Part shown: piece after piece, positions 17,739 through 28,337 of the stretch | How the letters are laid out: each line of letters starts with the position of its first letter | How positions within the stretch are numbered: the first letter of the stretch is position 1 | Assembly: GCF_963678635.1 (NCBI RefSeq) | Contig: NC_087068.1 | Location: 56,901,896-56,965,895, forward strand | Length of the DNA: 64,000 bases | From: Symsagittifera roscoffensis | Lineage: Eukaryota; Xenacoelomorpha; Acoela; Convolutidae | Reading direction: 5' to 3' | Made by a program: the position numbers and the translations under genes | The notes under the pieces: generated by a model | What the model was told of the DNA's origin: nothing | What the model saw: the letters and a program-made list of their open reading frames with translations, nothing else | Databases searched by the model: none

Positions 17739-20700
17739 TCAGGCGATGCTCAAGTAGTACTTCTTATGAAGATACACCATTATCTCAGTTTCTGCAAAGA
17801 CCACATGTAGGATAGCGTACAATTCCCTCGGGCTCAGTTTGCCCCTGTTCGGGTCATACACCGGCATTGAGACTTCTGTTATCCCTCTTTCAATCATGAA
17901 GTCTCGTAATCTTGTTAGTGCCAATATCACGTGTTCGGGATCGATTGTGTTCCTGTCATTGACCCTCGTTACTAGGAAGCACAGATATTTGCCCGGGACT
18001 TGTGCCACTGACGGTGGAAGCGCTGCCATCCCTCCCAGTCCTGGTCTCTGTCTGAACAGAAACTCTACATTCTGGTACTCTCTTTTGAAGTCAGCTTCCA
18101 ATCTTGATTTGAAACTCATGTCCGCCGTGATGCAGATCGCGCTGGTCCTGTTTGACAGGATGAAGTCGCTATCTGTTATCATGATGTTCTCCGAGTATTC
18201 ATTGGGTATTTCGAATTTCGTTTTGAAATTCCGACCTATAGTAGGCTCTGGCTCTTCTTCCTTCAGTTCCAATTCGCTCGTTTCTCTCACTTCCTTGAGC
18301 TTCTTTATCATCAAATTTTCGGTGTGGGTAAGTCCTACCCCCACTCCCCGGACAAAAATATTTATCGACGTCCCCGTCGATGTTGTCGGGTCTGAATTGT
18401 CCTGAGGAATGTCCAGTGGCCTGTCTGTTGCCGTCCATCCGAAAAGAGGGTCCTCTGTCTTCATGTAATTTGCTGCTGATACATCGACTTGCTGAATGCT
18501 TTGTCCTTCGCGGCTCTCGTCTTTGACATCACGCATCCACTCTAGAATCCTCAAGTTCGTGTTCTCCCTCCTCTCTATCTCACTCTGTTCGAGATCCGTT
18601 TCTACTTCTGGCGTTGAGTAATCATCCTGCGGATAATGACCACCATCGTCAATGACCTGCCATTCCTCTCCAGCTTCCAGTTCGCCTGCCTTCAGTAATT
18701 CCTCGCCCAATTTGTCTGGCTGTATCTTATCGATCAAGAAGTCATCCCCGTACCTGTTGTACCTCATGCCTGTGCGTTTACGATTGCCAGTCCTGGTTTC
18801 CGGTGATGTTGTTCGATCCGGTTCCATCCATTTCGGCACCTCGTCTTGCTCCGGGTCGTTCCAGTCTTCTTCTACAAATGATCCTGCATCAGACTCCACT
18901 CCTATCTTTTCATTGTCGTCCAAACTCAAGTTCTCATTACCATCATTTTTCTCTCTAGTGCCTTTCTCATTCACTTCACACGCTGGCTCTACCACCAGGT
19001 ACTCAAGACCCTCCATGTCCTTCGGTATGCACCAATCCTCTGGAGACGGGACGTGAGGCTTCAGATTTTCATAATGTGCCGCTCGCCCAGTACTCAAGCG
19101 ATAGAACCGTCCTTGTTGATGAACCTCCGTTATCATGAATGGTCCCCTCCACTTCTTGAGTAGTTTCGTTGTTCCCTTGGGCGGTATGACATTTTGGAAG
19201 ACCCACACGTATTGGCCCACTTCATATGGCTTTGCTCGTAATATTTTTTCGTCGTATTTCCTGCGTTGCCTCATTTGCGCTTGCGCCGTGTTCCTCCTGC
19301 ATAGCTCGTTCAATTCCTGTTGTCTTTTGATCGCTTCTTTCACGTATGCCTGAGGCGACGTCCTTTTCCCTTCGTATTCCGGGTAAAAGAATGTCAGAGG
19401 CATTGCTCTCTCCCTGCCCGTCAACATCATGAAAGGACTGATGCCCGTAGTTGAGTGCTGTGTACTGTTGTAGGCTCCTACTACCTGTGGCAGGTATTTG
19501 TCCCAGTCCGTCATGTATCTTGAGCAGTACACCCTTAACATGTTGACCAGTGTCCTGTTTTGTCTCTCTACCAACCCATTGGTCTGTGGATGATAGGTTG
19601 TCGAGTGTGCTTGAGCAATGTGCGATCTCTTCATCAATTCTTTTGTCAAGTCCCCTACAAAAGCTTTGCCGTTGTCCGACTGGAAAGTCATTGGACAACC
19701 ATACCGCGATATCCAATGCGTTATCAGATGATCACATGTCTCCTCGGCCGAGGCTGTTTGGCACGGGACCGCTTCCGCCAACTTTGTGAAGTGATCTATT
19801 ATAACCAGTATCTGGTTATATCCCGACTCCGTCATGCAGATTTTTTGATGGTCTATCTGCACCACTTCATTGAACTCTGAGCTCTCAACGGACTTGAGGG
19901 GAAACTTCATCTTCCTTGGGTCTTTTACCTGGAGACATGCCAGGCAGGCATTCACCCATCTCTCGCAAGCTTTTCTCATTCCTGGCCAATCAAACCTGTG
20001 AAGTATCCTTTGTTGTACTTTGTCTATCCCCTGGTGGCCCATCTGGTCGTGCGATCTGAAAAGCACCTCCGTTTGATACAACTGTGGCAGTATGATGAGG
20101 TTGTTATTGTGTAATATCTTCTCCTCATCTTTCCTCTTGCATGCTACCACCCCATCAGCTGTGTGGTAGAGTAAGTCTTTTTTCTCTTTGTAGAACTGGC
20201 TCAAGATCTTGTAGCTGTCTTCCTCGAGTTCCCCCTTCTCCTTGACCCCCGACTGGATCCATTTGGAGAGGTTACTTGTCATTTTGTCATTCTTTTGGGC
20301 TCTTATTAGGTCTGACAGCCTATATCTTGCCTTGACATGCTCCTTTAGCGCCATGATCTGTCCATTCATCTCACCAGGTTTGTGGATGTCATCACTCAGC
20401 TTCACGCATATCATCCTTTTCACGATTTTCATGTCATCTTCTGGCACCAGATTTGTTCTGAAGTTTGAGTTGCATGACAGTTCTCTGTATGGCTTCCTTG
20501 AAACTGCAATTCTCTCAAGTTCCTCACCACCTCGTATCTCCTGTATCTCCAGATTGTACGTTCCTGATGATGGATCCGTCTGTAACTCCCTGTCGTGGTG
20601 CCTTGTCTTCTCTTCCGCCAGTATCATGCACAGACTGTCCTGGTTTTCGCTGCTCTCATCCGAGTCTTCATCCCATCCTTCACGCTCCCCGGACAATTTT

Positions 20701-23700
20701 CCTTCTCCGGTTCCTTCTTCCGTGAACCTGGAACACTCCCCGGACTCTTGACCTAGTCCCAGGTGTTCAGTATCTTCCTTGAACGTCACTTTCTTTTTCC
20801 TAACCCTGGTCTGCTCCAGAATGTCTTCGGGGATTTTGTCCACTAGTGACCGCACGACATCTTTGCTGTCAGTGACGCTTCCTCTTGATGAGTCAATATC
20901 GTTCACTGTCTCTTTTCTCCGAAGTATAGTGAATTCCGGTTTCTCTGTACCCTTCTCCTGGATCACTGGCTTATCATCTGATAGTTTCTCGAGCAACCTC
21001 ATTAAGTCATCATCTATCTGTGCAGTTCCTGCTTCCACCTGGTTAAGATCATAGCCTTTTGCCTTGAGCGTCTCCCTCACGATCTTCGACTTGAGTATAA
21101 TCTCAATCGGAATCCTCTTGCTCTTCCTCAAGATGGTCTTCTCTGGAGGCTCTTTGGGCAATTCAGGATGATCTTCTATCGGTTTGCCTGACTTGTCCAG
21201 CCATCTCGTGAGTGGAAGACTGTCGTACGTTTCCTTGTCCATGAATGAGAAGCCATCTTTGATTTCAGGTCTGTCTGCTTCTCTTTGCTCTTGTCTCTCA
21301 TAGAACTCCGTCTTCTTACTCAAGCTGTCGGCATTCTGATGTTTATCTCGCGTTCTATGCTCAATTATCATGTTGTATCCGTCCAGGCGAACTATCCACC
21401 TCCCAATGTAACTTTGGTCCATTGAGTACGTTTTCAGCCAGCTCAGTGCTCTGTTGTCGACTCGCAACTTGAATGGCTCACTGCCCAGGTATGCCCTGTA
21501 TTTCTCGACAAAGGTAACCACCGCGAACATCTCAGCTTTCGGTGCTCCGTACTTCATTTCCGTGTCACTCAGGACTTTGCTCCCGTACGCTATTGGTCTC
21601 AAGACTGTCTTCCCATTCCATTCTTGTTCTTGGTGGAGAATCCCAGAAATCGCGACCACCGACGCATCCGTGTCCAGCACGTACATCCCTTTCTCAGTCG
21701 GCATACCCAGTACTGGTGCCTCACATAGCTCTTTCTTTATCCTCTGGAATGACTCTTCTGCTGCGTTGTTCCACGTGAACTTCTTGCCCTTGTGTCTCAT
21801 TAATTGTTGCATCGGGTATACCTTGTCTGCATAGCCTTTGATGAACTCTCTATAATAGTTAGCGAAACCCAGGAAGTTCATCAACTGGTGCTCTGTCTTC
21901 GGTGATTTCCAGGTCAGGACTGCTTCCACGGCGTCCGTATCAGGTCTGATGCCGTGCTTGTCTACCATCCTGCCCAAGTATTTTATTGAGTCCTTGAGTA
22001 TCTCGCACTTTGATGGTTTACACTTTTGCCCCGACCTCTTCATGCATGCAAACACTTCGTCTAGTCTCTCAATGTGGTCTTCCAGTGTTGGTGTCGCTAT
22101 TACCACGTCATCCACGTAGCACATTACCAGGTTGCCAAACTTCTTCGTTACGCCTATCAGCGCGTGTGCCATCAACCGCTGAAACGTGGCTGTGGCATTG
22201 CAAAGTCCAAACGGCATCCGTTTCCATTGAAACAGACCCAACTCGCAGGCAAACCCTGTCTTGTCCCTGTCCTGCTTCCTTAGTGGTACTTGCCAAAAGG
22301 CCGAGCCTAAATCAAGAGTCGTAAAAAATTTTGCATCACCTAACTTCGAGAGGCTCTCATCAATCCTAGGTATGGGATAGGCATCCTTCACCGTGACGGA
22401 GTTCAGGTATCGAAAGTCACAACAAAACCTCAACTGGTCGCCTTTCTTTTTGGCCATCACTACTCCACACGCCCACGGTGACTTGGATGGCTCTATCATG
22501 TCATACTCTAGTAACGTCTCGATCTCTTTTCTACACGCGTCCGATTTGTGTGGGGTCATGCGCCTCGCCCCCTCCCTGTGTGGTACCGCGTTTTCCTCAA
22601 GTTCTATTTCATGCTCAACGAAATTGCAACACCCGATATCCGCCTTATGCCTCGAAAAAACATCCTCGTTCCGCTCTAGTACGTCCTTGATGGCTTCGAG
22701 CTGTTCATCTTTCAGTTTGCCCCTCAAATGTTCAATCTCCGGCAGAACCGGTTTTTCATTTTGCATTTCATCTAGTGTGGGTCGCTCTGGAAAATTCGAA
22801 CAGCTCGAAAGACCATCATCCGTTTCTGACTTAAGTGATTTCATAAGACCTGAAGAATTATTTATTTTCTGCAATCGTCTCAAAATACAAATTTTGTCCC
22901 TGTGATTGGGACAATCAACAACTTCATTTTGTTTTGAGTTCTCAATTGTTTCATATCGAGTTTTAACCGGTAAAGTATATCCCAGTTTCCTCCCTCTCTG
23001 TATCGTGATCGGTATATCAAGGGTATTCAACAAGACACTGACGCAGAGGCCGCTCTTCGTTATCGAAAATGATCTTCCTAAAACAGCAGCACTTTGACTA
23101 TTAGGATTCGGAACTACGCACACTTGCTTGTTGTCACTTAGTTCATTGTAATTTTTCATCCTCAAACTTACGATTGCCGCTTCATTAGCCTTTAGCCTCG
23201 CCCTCCTACTCAAGAATACCGGTGCTTTGTTTTCATTTACCATTATTAAATTTACCGGTTTGATTGCGTACCTCCTATCCGGGTTCCGTATCCTGAACAT
23301 TGCGTTATTTAAATCAATCGTTACGTCGAAATTCCTGATGAAGTCTCTGCCCAAAATGAATTGGTCAGATTCATCTAGGTTTTCTGCCACGATAAAGCTC
23401 ATCCACAGGTTACGTTCCCCCAAATTGAGGGCTATTATCGGCGTCCTGCCCAGCACCCGTAGGGCCCCTTTGTTTGCAGCTGACAGCCGTATTCTCGAGT
23501 CTATCAAGTCACCTTTGTCAAAGCCCATCTTCTCCCAAGTTTCGATTGGTATAACGCTCAAGACTGCTCCCGTGTCAAGCAACCCACGCAACTGAGTCTT
23601 TTTGCCACTTATATCCAGCACGTGCCCTGTCACATCTGCCTCCGTCCCGATGTGCATTGCATCTTCCTCAAGCATGGCGCAGTGTCCAATCGATCTCACT

Positions 23701-23759
23701 TTCAATTCTTCTTTCCCTACGTAGATTTGTCCAATTAGGTCTTCGTCACATGTTATCAT
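17739..23759 (-). CDS. pol: pol polyprotein: protease, RT, RNase H, integrase
   Basis: 2006 residues. Domains in order: aspartic protease (GLLDTGAVLSVIP near residue 57, ILGRDF near 136); reverse transcriptase (TLDLGSAFWQV, MPFGLCNATATFQ, catalytic YVDD near 550); RNase H (VLDTDAS near 690, then DNRALSW); a charged insert of roughly 350-400 residues; integrase with an HHCC zinc finger (from about 1225) and DDE residues in QIDHQK (about 1302), QSDNGKAF (about 1361) and NGLVERQ (about 1399); a GPY/F-like WRGPFMI near 1536; then an unrecognised tail of about 450 residues. RT-RNase H-integrase order marks Ty3/gypsy. All catalytic motifs I can check are intact. The ATG at 23759 lies nine bases (three codons) after the TAA of the upstream ORF, in the same frame, so pol could be made by stop-codon readthrough or reinitiation. 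Confidence 0.95.
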   Translation of the reverse strand: MITCDEDLIGQIYVGKEELKVRSIGHCAMLEEDAMHIGTEADVTGHVLDISGKKTQLRGLLDTGAVLSVIPIETWEKMGFDKGDLIDSRIRLSAANKGALRVLGRTPIIALNLGERNLWMSFIVAENLDESDQFILGRDFIRNFDVTIDLNNAMFRIRNPDRRYAIKPVNLIMVNENKAPVFLSRRARLKANEAAIVSLRMKNYNELSDNKQVCVVPNPNSQSAAVLGRSFSITKSGLCVSVLLNTLDIPITIQRGRKLGYTLPVKTRYETIENSKQNEVVDCPNHRDKICILRRLQKINNSSGLMKSLKSETDDGLSSCSNFPERPTLDEMQNEKPVLPEIEHLRGKLKDEQLEAIKDVLERNEDVFSRHKADIGCCNFVEHEIELEENAVPHREGARRMTPHKSDACRKEIETLLEYDMIEPSKSPWACGVVMAKKKGDQLRFCCDFRYLNSVTVKDAYPIPRIDESLSKLGDAKFFTTLDLGSAFWQVPLRKQDRDKTGFACELGLFQWKRMPFGLCNATATFQRLMAHALIGVTKKFGNLVMCYVDDVVIATPTLEDHIERLDEVFACMKRSGQKCKPSKCEILKDSIKYLGRMVDKHGIRPDTDAVEAVLTWKSPKTEHQLMNFLGFANYYREFIKGYADKVYPMQQLMRHKGKKFTWNNAAEESFQRIKKELCEAPVLGMPTEKGMYVLDTDASVVAISGILHQEQEWNGKTVLRPIAYGSKVLSDTEMKYGAPKAEMFAVVTFVEKYRAYLGSEPFKLRVDNRALSWLKTYSMDQSYIGRWIVRLDGYNMIIEHRTRDKHQNADSLSKKTEFYERQEQREADRPEIKDGFSFMDKETYDSLPLTRWLDKSGKPIEDHPELPKEPPEKTILRKSKRIPIEIILKSKIVRETLKAKGYDLNQVEAGTAQIDDDLMRLLEKLSDDKPVIQEKGTEKPEFTILRRKETVNDIDSSRGSVTDSKDVVRSLVDKIPEDILEQTRVRKKKVTFKEDTEHLGLGQESGECSRFTEEGTGEGKLSGEREGWDEDSDESSENQDSLCMILAEEKTRHHDRELQTDPSSGTYNLEIQEIRGGEELERIAVSRKPYRELSCNSNFRTNLVPEDDMKIVKRMICVKLSDDIHKPGEMNGQIMALKEHVKARYRLSDLIRAQKNDKMTSNLSKWIQSGVKEKGELEEDSYKILSQFYKEKKDLLYHTADGVVACKRKDEEKILHNNNLIILPQLYQTEVLFRSHDQMGHQGIDKVQQRILHRFDWPGMRKACERWVNACLACLQVKDPRKMKFPLKSVESSEFNEVVQIDHQKICMTESGYNQILVIIDHFTKLAEAVPCQTASAEETCDHLITHWISRYGCPMTFQSDNGKAFVGDLTKELMKRSHIAQAHSTTYHPQTNGLVERQNRTLVNMLRVYCSRYMTDWDKYLPQVVGAYNSTQHSTTGISPFMMLTGRERAMPLTFFYPEYEGKRTSPQAYVKEAIKRQQELNELCRRNTAQAQMRQRRKYDEKILRAKPYEVGQYVWVFQNVIPPKGTTKLLKKWRGPFMITEVHQQGRFYRLSTGRAAHYENLKPHVPSPEDWCIPKDMEGLEYLVVEPACEVNEKGTREKNDGNENLSLDDNEKIGVESDAGSFVEEDWNDPEQDEVPKWMEPDRTTSPETRTGNRKRTGMRYNRYGDDFLIDKIQPDKLGEELLKAGELEAGEEWQVIDDGGHYPQDDYSTPEVETDLEQSEIERRENTNLRILEWMRDVKDESREGQSIQQVDVSAANYMKTEDPLFGWTATDRPLDIPQDNSDPTTSTGTSINIFVRGVGVGLTHTENLMIKKLKEVRETSELELKEEEPEPTIGRNFKTKFEIPNEYSENIMITDSDFILSNRTSAICITADMSFKSRLEADFKREYQNVEFLFRQRPGLGGMAALPPSVAQVPGKYLCFLVTRVNDRNTIDPEHVILALTRLRDFMIERGITEVSMPVYDPNRGKLSPRELYAILHVVFAETEIMVYLHKKYYLSIA

Positions 23760-23768
23760 TGTCTTGGT

Positions 23769-24770
23769 TTAGATGTTAATCCCATCTATATTTAGCATCA
23801 CCTCGTGTGGACCGTAAGCTTCAGTATATCTGCTATCAACACGCACCGACTTGCTGCCCCCTCTCATGAGTAGTGCTCTCAGTGCTCTAGAAGTCGTTTG
23901 TGGGCTTATACCACTCAAATAGTCTGCATACACGTCAATGTGCATTATCGTCTGGTCGCTCGGCTCGCTCAAGTTTCTGGTTACCTCGTGGCCGCCCACT
24001 GTGATTATCGACATTATTCTAGCCCCGATTCTCGATATGCCGAATGGCTTTCCCGTAATCATTTTTACAGTGTTACAATTCCCGGTCTTTGTTGAGCCTG
24101 GTACAGCCTCTGGTATTTGTTTCGCTCCGGTTAATGCTTCGTTAAAATTCTGTCTTTCTATCTCCAGCTTTAGTCGTTGCTCTATTTCTTTCGCAGCCAG
24201 ATCCTGTTTCACTTTGGCAATTGCTTCCGTCGCCGCTTTCTCATAATTTATCTCTAGAGAGTTCCCTGCCGCGGATTCTATGGCATCATTAACATATGAT
24301 ACAGCTTTCACTGTCTTCGTCGGCAATTCCGTGCTTGGTGCTCCTAAGTTCCTCGATTCAAATTCGTTTTGCCTGTTCCGCTGATTCTGCACCGCCGCTA
24401 ATGCCAACTTATGTTTAGGGTGACTCTGGTCCTTGACCGCTTCCCAGAACAAGGGACAATCCATTCGGAAGTGCCCCTCCTGGTTACAGAAGAAGCATCT
24501 TGCGCCTATCTTGATGATTGAGCCACTATAGTACTCGTGTTCCTCCATCTGGCTCATGTCCTCCTCATCTGGTGCATATCCTAGACTCTTCATGCCTTGT
24601 TTGTATGTTGTGCAGTCAGCCACGTGGTGATCCGCCGACCCGCAGTTCGCGCATGATCTGCGCTTGTCCATGTCATCTCTAGGTTTGTACCATGACGACC
24701 TCTGCGGTTGACTTCCCCCTTGCGTGTTCCTGTTTTCTGAATACGAGTATTTCTTGGGTTTCATCAGCAT
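23769..24770 (-). CDS. Zinc-knuckle (nucleocapsid-like) ORF, 333 residues
   Basis: Two CCHC zinc knuckles of the C-x2-C-x4-H-x4-C type are visible: CANCGSADHHVADC near residue 38 and CFFCNQEGHFRMDC near residue 92. This is the nucleocapsid part of Gag, which binds and packages the element's RNA. The start ATG (24770) directly abuts the TAA of gag (TAAATG), and its own TAA is three codons before the pol ATG. All three ORFs share one frame. It is therefore either the C-terminal piece of a Gag made by readthrough or a protein made by stop-start reinitiation. Confidence 0.88.
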   Translation of the reverse strand: MLMKPKKYSYSENRNTQGGSQPQRSSWYKPRDDMDKRRSCANCGSADHHVADCTTYKQGMKSLGYAPDEEDMSQMEEHEYYSGSIIKIGARCFFCNQEGHFRMDCPLFWEAVKDQSHPKHKLALAAVQNQRNRQNEFESRNLGAPSTELPTKTVKAVSYVNDAIESAAGNSLEINYEKAATEAIAKVKQDLAAKEIEQRLKLEIERQNFNEALTGAKQIPEAVPGSTKTGNCNTVKMITGKPFGISRIGARIMSIITVGGHEVTRNLSEPSDQTIMHIDVYADYLSGISPQTTSRALRALLMRGGSKSVRVDSRYTEAYGPHEVMLNIDGINI

Positions 24771-26537
24771 TTATTCCCTTGATTTCTGTCTCATTTCTTC
24801 TGGGGTTGGTGCGCTGTCTTTCGACAATGTGTAGTATGTTGCTAACATTGTCCTTAAGTCGTCACTTTTTACCCCATCAATGAACTTCGAGGCAATGCTA
24901 AAGTTTCTTCTGTTTGTCGACTCCTCTGGGTCACTCCTTCTTCTCAAACTCTCGAGATCATCTAGGAACCGATCTATTGACTCGTCGTCCCTCTGCCTTC
25001 TCTTTTCAAATCGCATCATCGCTTGGTGACCCTTCATGCCTGACCCGAATCGATTCAGCAATATCTCGAAGATCTTGTCCGCGGTATCGCGTTCTTCTTC
25101 TTTCTTCGCAACCACGCATTTTAATGCTGTGCCTTCTAAATTGCTGAGTATGGCTGTGCATGCTTGTCTTTCATCGTTCAAGTTGTCTTGCTCTAGATGT
25201 AATCTCATCACTTCCACCCACGTGTCAATGCATCCATCTGAGTCGTCTTTGAATTCTTTTGGCTTCTTGAAGGTTTTTCTTGATTTCCCATCTCTCCTAT
25301 CGCTCGAGTTAGTGTTCCTCGTGGCGAAGGCCTCTAGAGTCCTGTTCATCATCTCCCAAGTGTTTGCCCATGTCATAGCATCCGGACCTGCGTTGCTGTT
25401 AGCTGTCGAGTCCCCCGGACCAGTCGTTGTACTTGACATTCCATTCTTCATGATTGTTTTAGCAGCTGTTGGTGCTATGCTCACCGTATCCCGGGTTAAG
25501 GGCAACGGTGTCGATTGCCGTTTGTTCCTTTGTGGTTCCACAAAGTCAACTCTGGTGCCTTGCGCGCGATCCGCTGCCGGTCTTTCTTGTGAGGTAGAAT
25601 TACTCAAGATTGCATCCAATTTCGCCTGTATTGCACACGAACTCTCGGCCTGATTTTTGCTCATTGTGTCCATTCTCTTTTCCAGGCTACCTAATTGGCT
25701 GTTGACATCATCATATCGGTTTTTTAACTGTTGCAAATCTTTTTTGATGTTCTTATCTCGTTCTTCATTGGTGGTTTCTACATTATCTGACATTTCCTTG
25801 AGTCTCTCTTCTGTTGCCTTGGCCAGGTTAAAATAACTATCCAGATACTCGTTTTTGTTGTATCTTAATTCTTTTCTTATCACTTCTCTGTCCTCTTCGC
25901 TGTGCTTCAGCTTTTTGTCGATCTGATTCAGTTTCGCCATCAAGTCACCTAGCTCAAGAGTAGCCTCTTCATGGTCAGCCGTCGGTTTTTCTTCGGCCGT
26001 CGCTTCTGCTCTAGTTTGTCCCTCTCTCGGATTGGCTTCTGTCGTCTTCGTGCTCACTGTTCCAAATGTTCGTGCTCTTTCAGCTTTTGGTTCTTCAGTC
26101 ACGTTCTCTTTCGTTTTTATTCCGACCATCATCGCCAACCTTTCTGTAAAAGATGTCTTTTTTACTTGAGAGTCTTCTTTCACCGTTTCTTCGGTGTTGC
26201 CTATTGCATCTTCCACGTTGTCTATTGGTGAGAATTCTATGGGTTTCGAGTTTGGTTCTTCTGCATTGGGCATTGGAGTTGACTCCGTCGCTATTTTCCT
26301 TGTTTCATCAACACTTTGATCAGGTGTCTCTAGATCAATCTCGATGGTGGGTTCTACTCGTTCCCCTTCCATGCCCTCTCTTGCTCTGTTCTCCGCTGTA
26401 CTCCTTGTGCTGACCATGTTAACTGAAAAGTTCTTCTTTGTTATCTTTGGGCCCATTGATGTTGTTTTGCGTAGCGACGAATTATACTTTGCTTCGGTAG
26501 GTCTTTTTTCAGCTACCGGTACCCTGCTCCGCCTCAT
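24771..26537 (-). CDS. gag: gag (capsid-like) ORF, 588 residues
   Basis: The N-terminal part is acidic and low in complexity. Residues about 182-312 form a long coiled coil. Residues about 400-580 resemble the Ty3/gypsy retrotransposon Gag capsid domain: a stretch starting KKPKEFKDDSDGCIDTWVEV, then hydrophobic helices, then a conserved-looking FEKRRQRDDESIDRFLDDL. It ends in TAA directly followed by the ATG of the zinc-knuckle ORF. Gag forms the particle in which reverse transcription occurs. No nucleic-acid-binding knuckle lies in this ORF, which fits its being split from the next one. The ATG at 26537 is the first in-frame start after the leader. Confidence 0.85.
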   Translation of the reverse strand: MRRSRVPVAEKRPTEAKYNSSLRKTTSMGPKITKKNFSVNMVSTRSTAENRAREGMEGERVEPTIEIDLETPDQSVDETRKIATESTPMPNAEEPNSKPIEFSPIDNVEDAIGNTEETVKEDSQVKKTSFTERLAMMVGIKTKENVTEEPKAERARTFGTVSTKTTEANPREGQTRAEATAEEKPTADHEEATLELGDLMAKLNQIDKKLKHSEEDREVIRKELRYNKNEYLDSYFNLAKATEERLKEMSDNVETTNEERDKNIKKDLQQLKNRYDDVNSQLGSLEKRMDTMSKNQAESSCAIQAKLDAILSNSTSQERPAADRAQGTRVDFVEPQRNKRQSTPLPLTRDTVSIAPTAAKTIMKNGMSSTTTGPGDSTANSNAGPDAMTWANTWEMMNRTLEAFATRNTNSSDRRDGKSRKTFKKPKEFKDDSDGCIDTWVEVMRLHLEQDNLNDERQACTAILSNLEGTALKCVVAKKEEERDTADKIFEILLNRFGSGMKGHQAMMRFEKRRQRDDESIDRFLDDLESLRRRSDPEESTNRRNFSIASKFIDGVKSDDLRTMLATYYTLSKDSAPTPEEMRQKSRE

Positions 26538-26785
26538 TATTTCTATTTACAATTGCTTTTATTTACAGTTTTACTATATACACAATCCTATTCTAAGAAT
26601 AAAATCTTTCGGGAAGGAAGAAAAAAATATATACAACGTGGTGAAAACCTTGTTTCAGTTCTCTTTATTAACTTTTCGAGAAACTTTCCTTATTTGTGGT
26701 CTCAACCGTACCTGGTTCCAATTAGTCTTGTTCTATCTTAATTCTGTCTTAAAACACTTCTTGTAATTTTACTTCAATTTTTACA

Positions 26786-27466
26786 CTGTCCCAAGACTTC
26801 CAATTGCCGTCCCTACTCTTCTTTGTACCGTCCCAGGCTTCTTTCTCCTGTCCCAAGACTGTTCGGTACCGTCCCAGTACTTTCCGGTCGTGTCCCAAGA
26901 CTCTTGTCCAAGACTACTGTCCCAAGGCTAGTGTCCCAAGACTACTGTCCCAAGACTACTGTCCCAAGATTAGTGTCCCAAGACTAGTGTCCCAAGACTA
27001 GTGTCCCAAGACTACTGTCCCAAGGCTAGTGTCCCAAGACTACTGTCCCAAGACTACTGTCCCAAGACTAGTGTCCCAAGACCCTGTCCCAAGACCCTGT
27101 CCCAAGACCTTGTCCCAAGACCTTGTCCCAAGACCTTGTCCCAAGACCTTGTCCCAAGACCCTGTCCCAAGACCTTGTCCCAAGACCCTGTCCCAAGACC
27201 CTTGTCCCAAGACCCTTGTCCCAAGACCTTGTCCCAAGACCCCGTCCCAAGACCTTGTCCCAAGACCCTGTCCCAAGACCCTGTCCCAAGACCCTTGTCC
27301 CAAGACCTTGTCCCAAGACCTTGTCCCAAGACCCTGTCCCAAGACCCTTGTCCCAAGACCCTGTCCCAAGACCCTGTCCCAAGACCACTGTCCCAAGACT
27401 GTACTGTCCCAAGACTGTCCCCAGACTGCTCTGTCCTAAGACTTCTTCGGCACTGTCCCAAGACTG
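26786..27466. repeat. 12 bp satellite (TGTCCCAAGACC)n in the leader
   Basis: About 50 copies of a 11-13 bp unit, plus strand TGTCCCAAGACC with CTA, C or T variants; the sense strand is GGTCTTGGGACA. Copies are most regular from about 27070 to 27390 and degenerate at both edges. It lies in the transcribed leader, so the RNA would carry a long G-rich array. This is not CRISPR: there are no unique spacers. Confidence 0.95.
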
Positions 27467-28337
27467 TTGACAAGTGTCTGGGTGGTGGGACTTCTTCCCT
27501 CTTCGTTATGGGGACTTCTTGATTCGCCGTACCTTGTACCACCACTCAAGCTCTAGTAAAATTTTCCCAAAATCCTCTCTTAAAAACCAAATGCCGACCC
27601 CCCTTTTTCTTATTTCTCTTTTTGGCTACCTCTATTTCAATGTTCCAAGTAACTTGAGACCAAAACCTGTGCGTAGGTATCTTGTGATCACCTGTTCGTA
27701 CAAAATTTTAACGCAAATCCTCACCAAAATGCAACAAAAATCTAAGCAAGAAAAAGTAATAAAAACAGAAAGATGAGCCCACCTAAAATTCAAAGGTGAC
27801 AAATGTCTACCTTCTATCGAAAAAAATGTCTTGTACCTAATTGCCACGCGTTTCCTTCCCCCCTGCTAGCGATCTTTTGGGGTATTACAAAAACTGTCTA
27901 TGTCCCTTCCCCCCTACCAATCCGACCAGGGTACCTTCCTTAACTCGAGTTCAAATTTCGATATCCACCTAATATTACCAACGCGTGTTAATTTCTAATG
28001 TAACTAAGTCAACGATGTCGACTAATTAGTTACTCTAATTTCCCCCTTTTTACAATTTACAACCGCCAACCTCTAACTTAACCAGCCCCCCTTCTAACCT
28101 CCCCCCTTTTTAGCCCCCCTTCTTAAGCCTAAAATTACCTTAAGCGCCGGGTGCTAAACCTCTCAAGAGAAAACCGTAGACCTGTCTCCAGGCCTGCTCA
28201 AGTAAAAACGTTCCTCAAAACCGGGGGATGTCGCTTATCCTATTTTACACTTATCTCCTATAATGTAATGTGGATTTTAACGATACCCGTTCTGCCCAAC
28301 TTGAGAACTCGAGAATTACCAAATCCTTCTTGGCTGC

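Noticed and set aside
26786-27466. Regular array considered as CRISPR
   Set aside because: No unique spacers, units 11-13 bp, eukaryotic retrotransposon leader.
27001-27545. Long open frames in several frames on both strands (up to 173 codons, PKTLSQDP-type repeats)
   Set aside because: They are produced by the 12 bp satellite, whose unit is a multiple of three; no protein is implied.
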